DNA from: Oasisia sp. SBJ-2009
Lineage: Eukaryota; Annelida; Polychaeta; Sabellida; Siboglinidae
Assembly (NCBI GenBank): GCA_964017155.1
Contig: OZ024858.1
Location: forward strand, 23,143,657 to 23,207,656
DNA: 64,000 nt
Reading direction: 5' to 3'
The position numbers and the translations under genes are program-made. Below, in pieces: positions 29,001 through 44,000 of this stretch. Within the stretch, counting starts at the first letter, position 1; every line of letters starts with the position of its first letter. Under the pieces are notes generated by a model. The model saw only the letters and a list, made by a program, of their open reading frames with translations. It ran no database searches and was not told where the DNA came from.

Positions 29001-32000
29001 TCCAATCGTTGCATCAGTCTATTGCCGCATTTTTCCGCGGTGGGCATTGTTCGGCGGCAATAAACATTGCATTGCTTCGGGTTTTCGATACCACCTGGTG
29101 GCCAAGACCTGATCGCGGGTATTGTCAGGTAGTGGGCATCAAGTCGTAGTCTGTCACTTGAGTTGTGAAAGAGTGACACTGTAGCTACATCGTTTCTCAC
29201 CGAGATAATGGCGTCGTGCTGCGTCGTTTGATTGTGCCGTCAAACGCATCAAACGCGATGACTGTCGACATGTTGATTACCCAGAAGACACTGCCTTGTG
29301 CCAGTCAACACACAATCGGGTATCCAGGTATGTGTCTTTCAATTCAGTGCCTCGACAGCAAGAATGACAACAAGTGACACACAGAGGCAACTGAAGCGGA
29401 AGACTTTAACACTCATCGGCGGAGAGACGTGTTTAGTGGTTAGGGCACTAGAATATCAATCAGCTGCACCGTGGTTTCATTACGCCTACTGCTGCTTCAA
29501 AGCACACGCATTCAACTCGTTCTGTATTTTTCAGAAGACACGTAGGTTACTGCTTCTATCGAAGCCAGGGGGAATAAAGTGTTTCACGCAAACATAACTA
29601 GAGTGCAAAACTCTTAAAATAAACCATTTCTACATTAACCCTAGATGAAGCAGTTTTGTAAAACGTTATACACTTATCTTATGCACTATCTTGAAGTATG
29701 GGTGTACACATGATGCATTTTGCAACTCGACGTTTTTCTGATTGGCTGTATGGTCTCCAAACCCAGTTGAATTGGTTTGAAAATTGACATGTATGCAGTT
29801 CCAGTGAGTTCTAATACAGGATATGTTAAACAGGGAATTGTGGGTAATTACTAATTGGTGAGTGCTAATACAGGATGTATTAAACAGGGAATTGTGGGTA
29901 ATTAGTGAGTCCTAATACAGGATATATTAAACAGGGAATTGTGGGTAATTAGCGACAGGAAGCAGCAGGCATAAGCCAATGGCACTGCACAAGGCAGAGA
30001 AGAGAAGTCATCAGTCAAACTGCACATTCTTCGGGTTTTTCCGGCAGCAAAAACATGGACACCTTTACTATGAGGTTACTATTTTGTTGCGTGCCACTTC
30101 CAGGTAACAGAAATAACCAAACAGAATGGCTGTTGACTATTAACTAAAACAGACCGCTCGTTTGTTGGAAAAACCCACGATTTGGATTTTGATATATAGC
30201 CGACCAAACAAGCAACTGACATTAATTTTGTTGCTTTTTTCGCTGAAAAAATGTGCACAGTAAAATAAATTGTCAACTATGAAGGCTTGTCTTGTTTACG
30301 AAAGCAGAATCTGGTCCACATTGCTACTTAGTCGTAACACGAAACTACCAAAAACAGACATATCTGGGTAGGATTATCTAGTTAGGAGTTAGCACACCGG
30401 CATCAAAGCGGTGCGACGCTTTTTATCAAAGGCGGTAAAAGTGACAAAACGTATCGGGTTTCCCGCACATGCAATAAGGGGCACCATCAAAGGTGGCGGA
30501 TCTTACATAATTCAGCCTTCGGATTTCTGAAGCTGCTCCAGTGATCTGGATAGGCGAGTGTGTTTAACATTTCCGCACATCCGCCACGGAATCGATGCCA
30601 ACAACAAGGCGAGATAGCTGCCAGAGGGACGGAGGTGGTGGCGTGTGGTGGGTTCGCGGGGAGGGGACGACCTTTGCCCTTCCGGTCGGACACAGCAACA
30701 GTTGGCCCGGCGGAGAGCGGATGAAAGTCAGGATCATAGAGCCGTGTGCCCGGCCCCACAGGTTCGTGTTTAGGGAGGGATGGAATGCGGGCCGGCCTAC
30801 AGCACAGCTCAACAAAGGTACACACAGCGGCACAGGTGGCGACTACAGGGTGGCACGGAGAGTGGCAATAGGGTGGCATATACGGTGACTATAGAGTGGC
30901 GCAGGCTGTGACTACACAGTGGCACAAGGTGTGACAATAGGGTGGCATACATGGTGATTGCAGAGTGGCACAGGTGGTGACTACAGGGTGGCACAGTGTG
31001 ACAACAGGGTGGCATACACTGTGAATATAGAGTGGCACATGTGGTGACTGTAGAGTGGCACATGTGGTGACTATAGAGTGGCATGAGTGGTGACTGTAGA
31101 GTGGCACATGTGGCTCATGAATATAAAGTGGCATGAGTGGTGACTACAGAGTGGCACAGGTGGTGACTACAGAGTGGCACAGGTGGTGACAACAGAGTGG
31201 CATGAGTGGTGACTACAGAGTGGCATTAGTGGTGACTACAGAGTGGCACATGTGGTGATTACAGAGTGGCACATGTGGTGATTACAGAGTGGCACATGTG
31301 GTGATTAGAGAGTGGCACAGGTGGTGATTACAGAGTGGCACAGGTGGTGATTACAGAGTGGCACAGGTGGTGATTACAGAGTGGCACATGTGGTGACTAC
31401 CACACATGTGAATGCTGCCAAGTCACCCACAGCCACCAGTAATGAGAGAGAGACAGGAAAAATACATCATTATTATGTTTTACGACACAGGCAACAAGCT
31501 GTAGAGTGCCAAAAGGGTCAGTTCATTCCTCCGTCCACCTGCTCACTGCCCACTGCCCACTGCCCACTGCCCACTGCTCACTGCCCACTGCTCACTGCCC
31601 ACTGCCCACTGCTCACTGCCCACTGCCCATCCAGACCCATGAGAAACAAACACATTTATATTCTGACCAATCAAGAAGAACACAATAGTATATCTGTAAT
31701 ACAATGCCTATGATAACTGATAGTAAATATTGATTAATCAATGGAAAAAAAATTGCTGCATTTCCTTGTATAGCCAAGCATCAAACCGGCTGCCCATCCA
31801 CTTGTCCATTTGTCCATACGTCCAACCCCCTCCACACATCCATCCATCCATGCGTATAACAATACGGAGCTGTCAACAAATTGGAGTTGACACTGAAAGC
31901 CGAGCTAATTACGGAGTCGAGAAGGAGCGACGAACTCAGCAGGCTGCCCGAACAGGAAGTGGGGGAAATCGGAGCCCGACCGACCGACCGCCCGGGTCAC

Positions 32001-35000
32001 AGGGGGTTCAGGTGACAGGTCTCCGGATCGCGAGCACGCAGCCCGAGACATGTCTCACAGCGACACAGTGTTCGCTGGACGTAGATTGACTTTCCACCGG
32101 GGCCGGGGCTCCTGTGTTGTTCACCTGTCACTTGTCACTGGCCCACTGTTGTTCCCCAGCTTCGAGTTTCCCGTATCGTTTATGCGCGCCGGTTTTGAAT
32201 GTACGAGATAGCCGGTAATCAGATTGTGTTTTTTCAAAGTGGTGTTGATTAGGTCACCCGCGGGTCAAACGGGGAGAAACTCAGAGAATGGTTGTTTTGA
32301 AAATCTGAGAAGTGTACGCCAGTCACGCAATGTTGATCGCTGATAGATTGGTATCACGTTACCCTGATTGACGGTGCTAGAATCAATCGTATTAGCGTCA
32401 CTGATAGCGGGGCGTTGAAACTCCATGGGCAGAGCACGATCGATAATTTGAGATGACCCCCTTGGGTCAAATCGAGGCGAATGTCTAAGGAATTTGACGT
32501 TATCCCCATTTGCCTTGAGAAGCATATCAGCCAAAACATAGATTCTTACACAACATTTATAAAAAAGTGTTTTTGTGTGACCCAAAAAGATAGAAAAGTA
32601 TACATTGGAGGCCAACAATGAAGAGAAGAATGTGCTTCGCGATCTCACACGTTACTGTTGCCATGCTGTTCTTGTTGCACTGCATGCTGGGAATGTTTTG
32701 TACAATAAACCGTATTTGTGGTTTTTACTTTAGCACAGTATTTAAATTAAATTAAACTAAAATTAACACAGCTGGCTGAACAAGAAATGTACAACATAAT
32801 AATAATTACATCTAGCACCTCTATTTCAGCTATGCTAAGCAAATGTATTTATGTATCTATCCATATATAAACGTTCTGAAAGGTATGAAACTTAAGCAGT
32901 GAAAATGGTGACATTATAATTATGTTTATACTTGCATCTGCAGTCGACGATATCAGAGATACTCTTGTTTATTACACAGACTAGATGGATTAATCAAAAT
33001 GAATTAAAACTGATGAGTCACAACTACGCTTTCATCTGTACAAAAGAATAGTTCATCAACCGACTACACCAACAATAACAAGATTTAGGATTAGGAACCA
33101 TAATAGTAAAGCTAGTCACAATTATTCTGCACAAAAGAATAGCTCATCAACCAACTACAATAACAAGGCTTAGGAACCATAACAGTAAAACTCATCACAA
33201 TTAAGCCATATTTCACTTCATCCTTAAGTGTGTCTATAACACAGAGTGCTCAAGAAAACACTCTTACAGTGGTGAAGTGTCAATGGCCCGTCACAATTGG
33301 GGGCCCACTTGACACCCAATCCCTGGACTTCATCCTATTTACTGGACGGGAACACAATCGTCAGCACAAAACAGGGTCACCACTTCTCAATTACTATACA
33401 CAAAGTTTGTTTTGAAGACTCGCCCAGGCAATCGTTAAACAAACTCCGAATTGGGAAGAATAATAAGCTAACGTAAATGGACCACTTCGAAAGTGCAGAT
33501 TGCTGACCCCAAATATTGAACAGAATAATACGCAGCAACAATATTGACGCCCAGTACAATTATAACTCGGGGACCTAGACCCAGTTGTGGTTTCGCTGTA
33601 CAAATATCGTTAAAATCAAATAAATGTGCGTCCAATATCCACTAACTGACACACAAAGTGTGCCCATTGAATACACTAGATAAATAACTACCTGGCACGC
33701 CGCCAAGGTAGTGTTTCTGTATTGGAAAATCTCTGAGTGTTTCCTGTGAGTTAACAAAGCCTGATAATCTTGTATAGGTGGTAATCTTTAGTGGTACCAA
33801 GTACCGCTGTTAAAGAGCAAAAGGAACAGTTTCAGTTCAGTGTGTTGCGAGAATAAATAAACTTCACAACACCATGATCTGACAGTGCTAAACTAGACAG
33901 TGCGCACTATAGCAAGGATGCACTAAATTGGTTCATATGCAGCCATGATCGACCAATGAAATGGCACTTTTCGGAACTGCGTAAGCGAGGGAAAGATATG
34001 TTAAGTGTTTACAGAGGAAAAGACAGGAGAATGCTGTGGAAGATACTTATGTGAAAACATAACATTATAGCAAATACAATGTGGACAGACACGGTAGTCA
34101 ACTGTAGGTGGACAATTTACAGTCAGATATGAGGGAAAACTACCCAGTTTCATGTGCATTGTATAACATCAATCTTCTCAAACAAACAGTTTGTGTCCCC
34201 ATCAACAAAATGCAGTTTGTAGTTCTGATCCAACCACAAGTGATAACTCTAGAAAAACCATCTCCACACTGACCTTTTCAACATGTCAGCAGATTTTCCG
34301 TGACAATAATTCCAATTACCAAAGCATGAAATCTACTTTTCATTTTCATATTTGCTTGTCATTTTTAGGCCGGGTTGACCACAGAAAAGACAGCGACGCA
34401 CTGATGGAATTAAGTGTACTTTTGGCTCCGACTACAAAGTACAATTCTACCGTGAAACATATCGTCAACGTCAGAACTCACTAATACATTGTGACACTGT
34501 ATATGTGGTTCTTCTTCATCTTCTACAGAATTGACACAGACGAAATATGATTTCAGCTGACAGGGCACATTACACCTGGCATATGGTTAGATATCTATGT
34601 AGTGCCTACATCCACAGCGACTGATGAATGGGGAAGACTGCTAACTGTATCCACAGGTGAGTGGCTTCGGAGGCTGACACAGGTGCCATCCAAAGAAGCC
34701 CGGGCTGATCCATCATAACATATGTGGCGGATGTGGTAGGGTGGACGTCAGTGGCCCAGTGTAGCATCAACAGCAGACATCATCTGCCTGTCACGTGGAA
34801 TGTATGCGCCTCGCCGTAAAGTGGTTTTACCTGTTGCCGTTAGTGCATTTCAGAATCTTCCTCAACAAAATCACTTGCATATGGCTGTACAAGGAAATGT
34901 CAAGGATCATTGGTTTTTGTTGTGAATGCACAATGACCTTCCTGGATCATTTTCAAGGGTACTGTTGGTGTTATGCATTCCCCTATAAATTTACATCTAC

Positions 35001-38000
35001 ACAGGGCTTTGCTGGTGAAAAAGAACATTCATATTCTGGCTTCTTACTTAACAGTTTTTTTTACTGGCTTGCTTGCAGACAGGTTTCTCATGAATATATT
35101 AGCAAAATTATGCAAAAAGTTGCAGTTTTTTTCTTTTAAGGATCAGCTGTCATGTTAGAGGTCATAAACATGTCAAAGCTGGTGAATCAGGGCAGAGAAA
35201 ATGGGCTTATAGTGCATTCTTTTAATTATCCTCCGATGCGTCACAAGAAAGAAATTCATCGGCGGTTTACCGAAGTGAATGTCTTTCTTCGAAGGCATTC
35301 GTCTTATTTGTCATACCATCAAAGGGTTTTTCTTTTTTACTGACAAATTCAAGGTTAGTTCTAGTCACGCACGCGATGTAGACATCAGACGAGGTAATAG
35401 GGGAAGTGAGGTGAAAACATTGATTTACGATAGAACACCCTCGTAGTCCACATCCTGGTAGTGTCAATGACTTTAGCGATGATGCATGCTGGTAGTGTCA
35501 ATGACTCCTGTGGTGAACGTAAGGATATCGCTCATACGTGTGGTTGGCACAAGTGTAATAAATCGTTGGCTTAGATTTCGGTGGTCCTGTTTTGTATTGT
35601 GTTGTCTTCTAGCAAATCACCAGTCTGTGGCCCACCCCAAGTGGATGGGAAGTCAGTGTGGGCCTTGTGGGGTGTGCCCTTTGATTCCGTTGTCACAAAC
35701 AAGCTATGGTTACCGACTTCAGTGCAGAGAGTTGACGAACACACACAAACACAACATTCCACTAATGAACACCTACTCACAACTTCCACGGAACAACCGA
35801 ATATATTATGCATAGTGTACAGAACAGACAGATTTTTTACACACAAAAACATCCCAGACTCACAATCTAACTACGACAGAGAGTCATAACAAGGAAGAAA
35901 ATAAGTTCTGTCTACGTACGGAGCAGTCAGAGATAGCGATTGGCGGATGTCGCAAATGATAGACGGAAAACCGGTCGGCGGGTAGTAATGAACGACGGAA
36001 AATAGGCCTGTGTTTATGAGATAAGCGGCGGCCGACCAGAAATGGACCTGCCAGAAAGACATGAGTCTGCTCATCATTCCACGATAACTCCATTGGCGCA
36101 GAAGCTTTTAGGGAATCGTTCGACCACTTATCTGCAGCGGCACGGAGTAATCGACAGACCGGGTCGAGTTTTTCTCCGTCAAGTAGAGTCTTTCATAATC
36201 TCACTCCAGGAACGTGCAACAAAATTAGGGCAGCGGAAAAAAAACCAGGACACCGCATACACAAATAAATTCACAAGTGAATATTTACATTGATGATATA
36301 ATAGCTATGTAAGACATCAGTATTGTATCCCGATAAAAACCATAGTTCAGTACCGTATTGTGACATAAACATTAACAGAACTGACCCAGTTCCCCAGTTA
36401 CAGTAGTGTCATGTCAAGATCATGTTTCAACATGCCAGTATTAATGTCAAAATCTAGGTATTATTTCAGTTTTTTTTCTCACAAGATTGATTACTGAATG
36501 CCTTCGCACTAAGAAGGTTAGCGTATCATATCAGGCACACATTCCTCGTAATTAATTAAGAAGTATATCATGTGTGTAGAGTAGTCAGCATACGTTAGTG
36601 TAGTCTGTGTCATCATTTCATATCAATCATCGATAACATCATTGTAATGTTGTCGCCTTGATATTTGAAATGTTGCGTAAATCGTTGCATTTCTATTAAA
36701 CATCAACGTTCCAGATTAGATGTTCTACCTGACAAAATGCAGGTGAGATCTACACAGAGTGTTAATGTGACTTGTTATTAAATGCTCTAGTTATCATGTT
36801 GTTGTGGACTGTTGTCTGCGTCAGCGCAAGGTGACATTGACAAAGAACTGCAATAAGAGTTTCTTTAAATGATCAACTTATGAATTATTACTTAAACTAC
36901 AAAATGGGAAAATCTTTGCCTTTTCATTTTGGTCAGAAGAAATGTATATCCCACACCATAACAACCATTCTTCCAGAACTCCCCTCCCCTCCCCTCCCCT
37001 CCCCTCCCCTCCCCTCCCCTCCCCTCCCCTCCCCTCCCCTCCCCTCCCCTCCCCTCCCCTCCCCTCCCCTCCCCTCCCCTCCCCTCCCCTCCCCTCCCCT
37101 CCCCTCCCCTCCCCTCCCCTCCCCTCCCCTCCCCTCCCCTGGGCCAATCTACACTGAAACACACCAGTAATCATCACTCAAGTCACGCTGCCTCTGCTAA
37201 ATCTGGCCCCAGTAAGTGAGGCTAACAGCTCAAAACACTCCCGCCGTCCGCCGTCCCGACGTTGCACCAGGCCCACTCTCCACTCTCATGCTGGACGACT
37301 GTCTCTGTCAATTCTCTCGTGATCAAAGCCAGGCTGGGCTGGTCAGACCACTGTCACATCACCCATTAATGGTAACCAAGCACAGACAGAATCCTTAATG
37401 CAACAGTGGTTTGACCAAGCGAACACCGAACAACGCCTCGTTGTCTCGCTCACGAAAGAAGTGCCCTCGCTTCAGAGGCTGAGCAGATGCTTTCGCAGGA
37501 GTGTCACACCGCACTAAGGTCATACGAGACGACAGGAAAATTGGAAACGTGTGTACCTTTGATCATTTGCTAACCCAATGATTAGCCGGAAAAGGTGACA
37601 TCTGAACATTAATTAGTTGACGTATATTTCAAAAATCAATATCGCAACACGAGACGACCCAATTACTGCGTGCGTGGTCCAGCGATACTGTAGCACCGCA
37701 TCGGCAGACATTTTGTTAAACAAAATGGTGGACATACAGTTAAATTAAGCCAGCAAAAGAATTTTGGGAACATACCTATTAACTAGATACTACAAACACG
37801 CATATTATCCTTTGCTGGTATTATTTTATATAATACAGAACAAATAACTGAGTATGACAAATGCAGATATATATTTAAAGATCAATTATGTCAGTATTAC
37901 AGGAACCTCTTGAATCTTTATGAATCAGTATAACTATTGACTACTTGAAATTCCCCGTAGCATTACTAACTGAACACACTGCATTATTGTTAACATTAGA

Positions 38001-41000
38001 TCTATAATTTATCCAAACAAAGATACTAATAGTATTTTTCCGCCAAACTCTCGGCATACATTTGTCAAGGTCGATCACACAATTCAAGGTCAGTCTCTGT
38101 TGAAGCAGCAATGTGTAGAGACTTGAATGTTTGTGTCTAATGTAGCATCACTGAGTTACTACACAAGACAATGAGCCCACAGTGACAAGGCTGTCATACC
38201 CATCTATTTCCTGCATCACTTGCTATGAATAATCGCCTAACCAAATCTGCCCACAAACAATTCGTACCCAATTTCATAATCTGTCAGCAGTGCACATTTT
38301 ATTACATTAGCCTTCTGTACTAGATGAGTGGTTTAATCGGTTAACTAAACGTCTCAGTTTGTGATCACGCACAGCCTTTTCACTTCAAGGACGCTTCCGC
38401 AATTTGCACAATTTTAAGTCCGTCTTGACCTTCATGGTGTCTTTAATTCCTCACAACCAAATCCTCATCTTTACAACTTCTCTAAGTCCTATCAGCACAA
38501 ACTTCATCCTTCAAACTTTTCAGTTCTCACAACCCCATCTTCACGCAGTCCTCTTTCTATGCTCACGTTCTCATTGGCTAAAATTCAGGCCCTTTCACCA
38601 CCCCACCCCCCTTATCTTCCAGCCCAACCATGTCTTTGCACCACAATGACATCTTTTAATTTGAGAATTTAATCCAATAAAAATTCACACATTTCCTTCA
38701 AGTCTCACAACTTGCACTTAATTCTGGGGTGAAATAAACCTCCACTCACTTAAGCAATGTCAACCAATTTGAAGCTGAGATTTTAAGCATGATTAATGGC
38801 TCAAGTGAGACATTTACTTGTAAACCAATTCCCAATTTTGAGCAGAATCAAACTAATGACTACGTCACTGTCAGAGTCACCGTCAGTGTCACCGTCACTG
38901 TCAGTGTCACCGTCAGTGTCAGTGTCACCGTCACTGTCAGCCCCTCAAAAGATCCTCTGTTGGCCTGTTGCTTGGGTCTAAGTGCTTTTTCTCTATTTTC
39001 TTATATCTTTACCCGGATTTCCCTTGTCAACTGACACCCTGGGTGTCACGCCCATGATAAGAGGATATCTCGGGTAAAAGGGGTACTTACCGCGAGCCCT
39101 CTTCACCCTCGAATGCACCCTCTGTGCGTCCCTGTTACCCCCATACCCAGCGACAAAACCGCGCTGTCGTTACTGTAAAATATTTCTGATGCTATCCGCC
39201 GGTGACAACGGATCGTTGTGCCGCTTGACTCCGATAAGATCACCTATCTGCAGTTTCACGTGTCTGCGCGTGTTACGCACATCAACGTGTTTATTACTTA
39301 CCGCATACATACTCACTTTCCGCGAGCAAGGAGACACCCCAATTACACGCGAGCGCCTGTCAGTAATACCGAATTCGGTGGCTCCCCCATAATGCACGTT
39401 CACACTGCACTGAACCTATCTATTAACCGACGGTCGTTTTTTGCGTGCCAATCAATGACACTGCGATGTCTGACTCGATTAGGTTTAGACGCAATATCAG
39501 CTGCAAATCAGACAAATTATCACCTTTAGGCTCTGCCATTTCTATTGACTCAAACTAAACTGTTCGTAAAACACGGTACGGCTGACAAGAAGATGTTGTC
39601 TCCCCACTGAAGGGATCGTGTTCACTGCAGCTTCCTGGTGGTACGATCACATCTTTTTACGAGTACTGTGTGCATGTTTTGAGCAAGACAACAGCATTTC
39701 TTTGTGCATTTATTAATTTGCAAAACTATTCTCTCCTACTCCTAGCCTGTGTATCATAATTAATCAGTATTTCTGTTTTTTTTTCAAACATAAATTAATA
39801 CATTAATATAAACATCATAGAGGGAGGCTAAAATATATTCCTCCGAACATGTGTACTCGGTTCACCAACTTCACATTTATGCAACATAGAACGAGCAGCG
39901 AGCTAGCTTTAGGGCGATGCGTAGATTGCCTGCCCGAGGCCACGCAAGCGATGCTTGTGATTTAATTAGACTAGACATGTCCATCTGCGATTATGAACAG
40001 ATAAAAGATTAACGCAATTAGCGACACACAGGAGGCTACGCACAATGCCAGAAGCCGAGCCAGTCAATAATAATCATAATAACCCGGGCTAAAGTGGTGG
40101 AAAGTGCACCAAACAAAGACAACAATTGATTGCCTGGAGTGGTCAAGACTGACCATTATTTGATCAAGTGCGAAGGAGCCAATATTCTGCAGTCTCCAAC
40201 GTGTGGCTGCATAAGTGCTTGTAAACATTTCTGTGCGCATGAAATTCTACACTCAAACTCCACACTGATATTTCCGATCATAAAGACAATCACTAATCAA
40301 GTATCCATCTGACCAATATGCAAATACAGCCGCTGCGTCGCCACCACACATCTCGGCAACTGCTAATTGCCTTCCGTATTCAGATAAATCAGCCGATGCT
40401 GGTTCGCCACAGATCAACAAAATGCCAGGTGCCTCTCCTCCCTGATAACATCCCGCCACGTCTGCGGGACTGCACCCATGGATGCCCCCGACACGTTTGA
40501 TAAAAACCAGGCCAGGAAGCACTTCACTTCAATACTCGCTGCTCCCTCTGTGGCATTTACGTAGATTTCACATCATGCAACTTGGATTGCCGATAAGCTG
40601 AAGTTTGCCGGGCGCTGGCAAAGCGCCCGGCAAACTTCAGCTTATCGGCAACCCAAGTTGCGTGAAATCTACGTAAATGCCACAGAGGGAGCAGCGAGTA
40701 TTGGAGTGAAGTGGCAAAAACAAAGAACCAACAGAGACCTGAGTTTGGCACTTCCCCGACCTCGTGACCTCTATCCTGGCATACCTCCCGACCCCTTATC
40801 CTGTCTTCAGAGAGCCTCGTGTGTCGACCAATAACATCGGTGTCTGCTGGCCCGGCCAACTGACGGTGTAGCCCAATGTTTGCACTGACACCGCCTCTCT
40901 GCACCACGCAACTTCACATCTTCAAACAACGAATTAAGCTCGAACACAGTTAGCTCCACCCGCTGTTTCCCCGTTGCCTGAAGCAAGGCACAGCTCAGCA

Positions 41001-44000
41001 CGTGGCAAAAGGAATACATCAACAAATGGATGTGGTGAAGGTTTACGTGTGCCACGCTGGTGTGAACAGTTTGATGGGGAATAGAACATACATCTTATTA
41101 CTGGCACTCGTTAATGCAGAAAACGATTTTTATGCAGGGTATTGTAATTAAAGAGTATTTTTTATTCAATATTTTGTAATTTTATAAGGTTATTTCTTAG
41201 TTAAATTTCAGCAGAACAAAAAGTTAGTGGTAGAGTAACAATATATCTGATCTTATCTGTCAAGCAGCTTTTAAACAGAATACAAATTATTAAGGATATT
41301 TACCTTTTGCACGTAAATGCACATAACTCTGAGATTGTGAATTAAGCAGAAAAATGGTTTAGATAAATGATGTTCCATATGATACAGGCTGACTGGGAGA
41401 TGGATCCCTAAAGTAGAACATTGGAAATGATAGTGAGTGTAAGTATTAATTAATGCAGACTTGTGCTAATCCTCTTCAATTAGGAACAAGTTTTGAGTTT
41501 CAAATCTTTTAACAGTTAAACCACTATATGAGTGTTGATTTATTCTTGACCACGATGTCGTTCTTCACTTCAGTTTGCATTAAACAACAAAATGTCGAGT
41601 GGTCTTGGCCACCGTTCTGCAATACCATGGCCTCAAAATGTCAACAAAAAGCGTTTACTTCAAATAAATTCTGATTCTGCCTTTCCCCTCCCTGTTCTCT
41701 CTCTCTATCCCTTTCCCCTCCCTGTTCTCTCTCTCTCTCTATCCCTTTCCCCTCCCTGTTCTCTCTCTCTATCCCTTTCCCCTCCCTGTTCTCTCTCTCT
41801 CTATCCCTTTCCCTCCCTGTTCTCTCTCTCTCTCTATCCCTTTCCCCTCCCTGTTCTCTCTCTCTCTCTATCCCTTTCCCTCCCTGTTCTCTCTCTCTCT
41901 CTATCCCTTTCCCCTCCCTGTTCTCTGCCTCTCTATCCCTTTCCCCTCCCTGTTCTCTCCCTCTCTATCCCTTTCCCTCCCTGTTCTCTCCCTCTCTATC
42001 CCTTTCCCTCCCTGTTCTCTCTCTCTCTATCCCTTTCCCTCCCTGTTCTCTCTCTCTCTCTATCCCTTTCCCATCCCTGTTTTCTCCCTCTCTATCCCTT
42101 TCCCCTCCCTGTTCTCTCTCTCTCTCTATCCCTTTCCCCTCCCTGTTCTCTCTCTCTATCCCTTTCCCCTCCCTGTTCTCTCTCTCTCTATCCCTTTCCC
42201 CTCCCTGTTCTCTCCCTCTCTATCCCTTTCCCCTCCCTGTTCTCTCCCTCTATCCCTTTCCCCTCCCTGTTCTCTCCCTCTCTATCCCTTTCCCCTCCCT
42301 GTTCTCTCTCTCTCTCTATCCCTTTCCCCTCCCTGTTCTCTCCCTCTCTATCCCTTTCCCCTCCCTGTTCTCTCTCTCTCTCTATCCCTTTCCCCTCCCT
42401 GTTCTCTCCCTCTCTATCCCTTTCCCCTCCCTGTTCTCTCTCTCTCTCTATCCCTTTCCCCTCCCTGTTCTCTCTCTCTCTCTATCCCTTTCCCCTCCCT
42501 GTTCTCTCCCTCTCTATCCCTTTCCCCTCCCTGTTCTCTCCCTCTATCCCTTTCCCCTCCCTGTTCTCTCCCTCTCTATCCCTTTCCCCTCCCTGTTCTC
42601 TCTCTCTCTCTATCCCTTTCCCCTCCCTGTTCTCTCCCTCTCTATCCCTTTCCCCTCCCTGTTCTCTCTCTCTCTATCCCTTTCCCCTCCCTGTTCTCTC
42701 CCTCTCTATCCCTTTCCCCTCCCTGTTCTCTCTCTCTCTCTATCCCTTTCCCCTCCCTGTTCTCTCCCTCTCTATCCCTTTCCCCTCCCTGTTCTCTCTC
42801 TCTCTCTATCCCTTTCCCCTCCCTGTTCTCTCTCTCTATCCCTTTCCCCTCCCTGTTCTCTCTCTCTCTCTATCCCTTTCCCCTCCCTGTTCTCTCCCTC
42901 TCTATCCCTTTCCCCTCCCTGTTCTCTCTCTCTCTCTATCCCTTTCCCCTCCCTGTTCTCTCTCTCTATCCCTTTCCCCTCCCTGTTCTCTCTCTCTATC
43001 CCTTTCCCCTCCCTGTTCTCTCTCTCTCTCTATCCCTTTCCCCTCCCTGTTCTCTCCCTCTCTATCCCTTTCCCCTCCCTGTTCTCTCTCTCTCTCTATC
43101 CCTTTCCCCTCCCTGTTCTCTCCCTCTCTATCCCTTTCCCCTCCCTGTTCTCTCTCTCTCTCTATCCCTTTCCCCTCCCTGTTCTCTCTCTCTATCCCTT
43201 TCCCCTCCCTGTTCTCTCTCTCTATCCCTTTCCCCTCCCTGTTCTCTCTCTCTCTATCCCTTTCCCCTCCCTGTTCTCTCCCTCTCTATCCCTTTCCCCT
43301 CCCTGTTCTCTCTCTCTCTCTATCCCTTTCCCCTCCCTGTTCTCTCTCTCTCTATCCCTTTCCCCTCCCTGTTCTCTCCCTCTCTATCCCTTTCCCCTCC
43401 CTGTTCTCTCCCTCTATCCCTTTCCCCTCCCTGTTCTCTCTCTCTCTCTATCCCTTTCCCCTCCCTGTTCTCTCTCCCTCTATCCCTTTCCCCTCCCTGT
43501 TCTCTCTCTCTCTCTATCCCTTTCCCCTCCCTGTTCTCTCTCTCTCTCTATCCCTTTCCCCTCCCTGTTCTCTCTCTCTCTCTATCCCTTTCCCCTCCCT
43601 GTTCTCTCTCTCTCTATCCCTTTCCCCTCCCTGTTCTCTCCCTCTATCCCTTTCCCCCTCCCTGTTCTCTCTCTCTATCCCTTTCCCCTCCCTGTTCTCT
43701 CCCTCTATCCCTTTCCCCTCCCTGTTCTCTCCATCTCTATCCCTTTCCCCTCCCTGTTCTCTCTCTCTCTCTATCCCTTTCCCCTCCCTGTTCTCTCCAT
43801 CTCTATCCCTTTCCCCTCCCTGTTCTCTCTCTCTCTATCCCTTTCCCCTCCCTGTTCTCTCCCTCTCTATCCCTTTCCCCTCCCTGTTCTCTCTCTCTCT
43901 ATCCTTTCCCCTCCCTGTTCTCTCCATCTATCCCTTTCCCCTCCCTGTTCTCTCTCTCCCTCTATCCCTTTCCCCTCCCTGTTCTCTCCCTCTATCCCTT

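Noticed and set aside
30487..31134. Cys/His-rich overlapping frames
   Set aside because: They run into the 23-bp minisatellite; the Cys-His periodicity follows the repeat unit and not a zinc-finger pattern.
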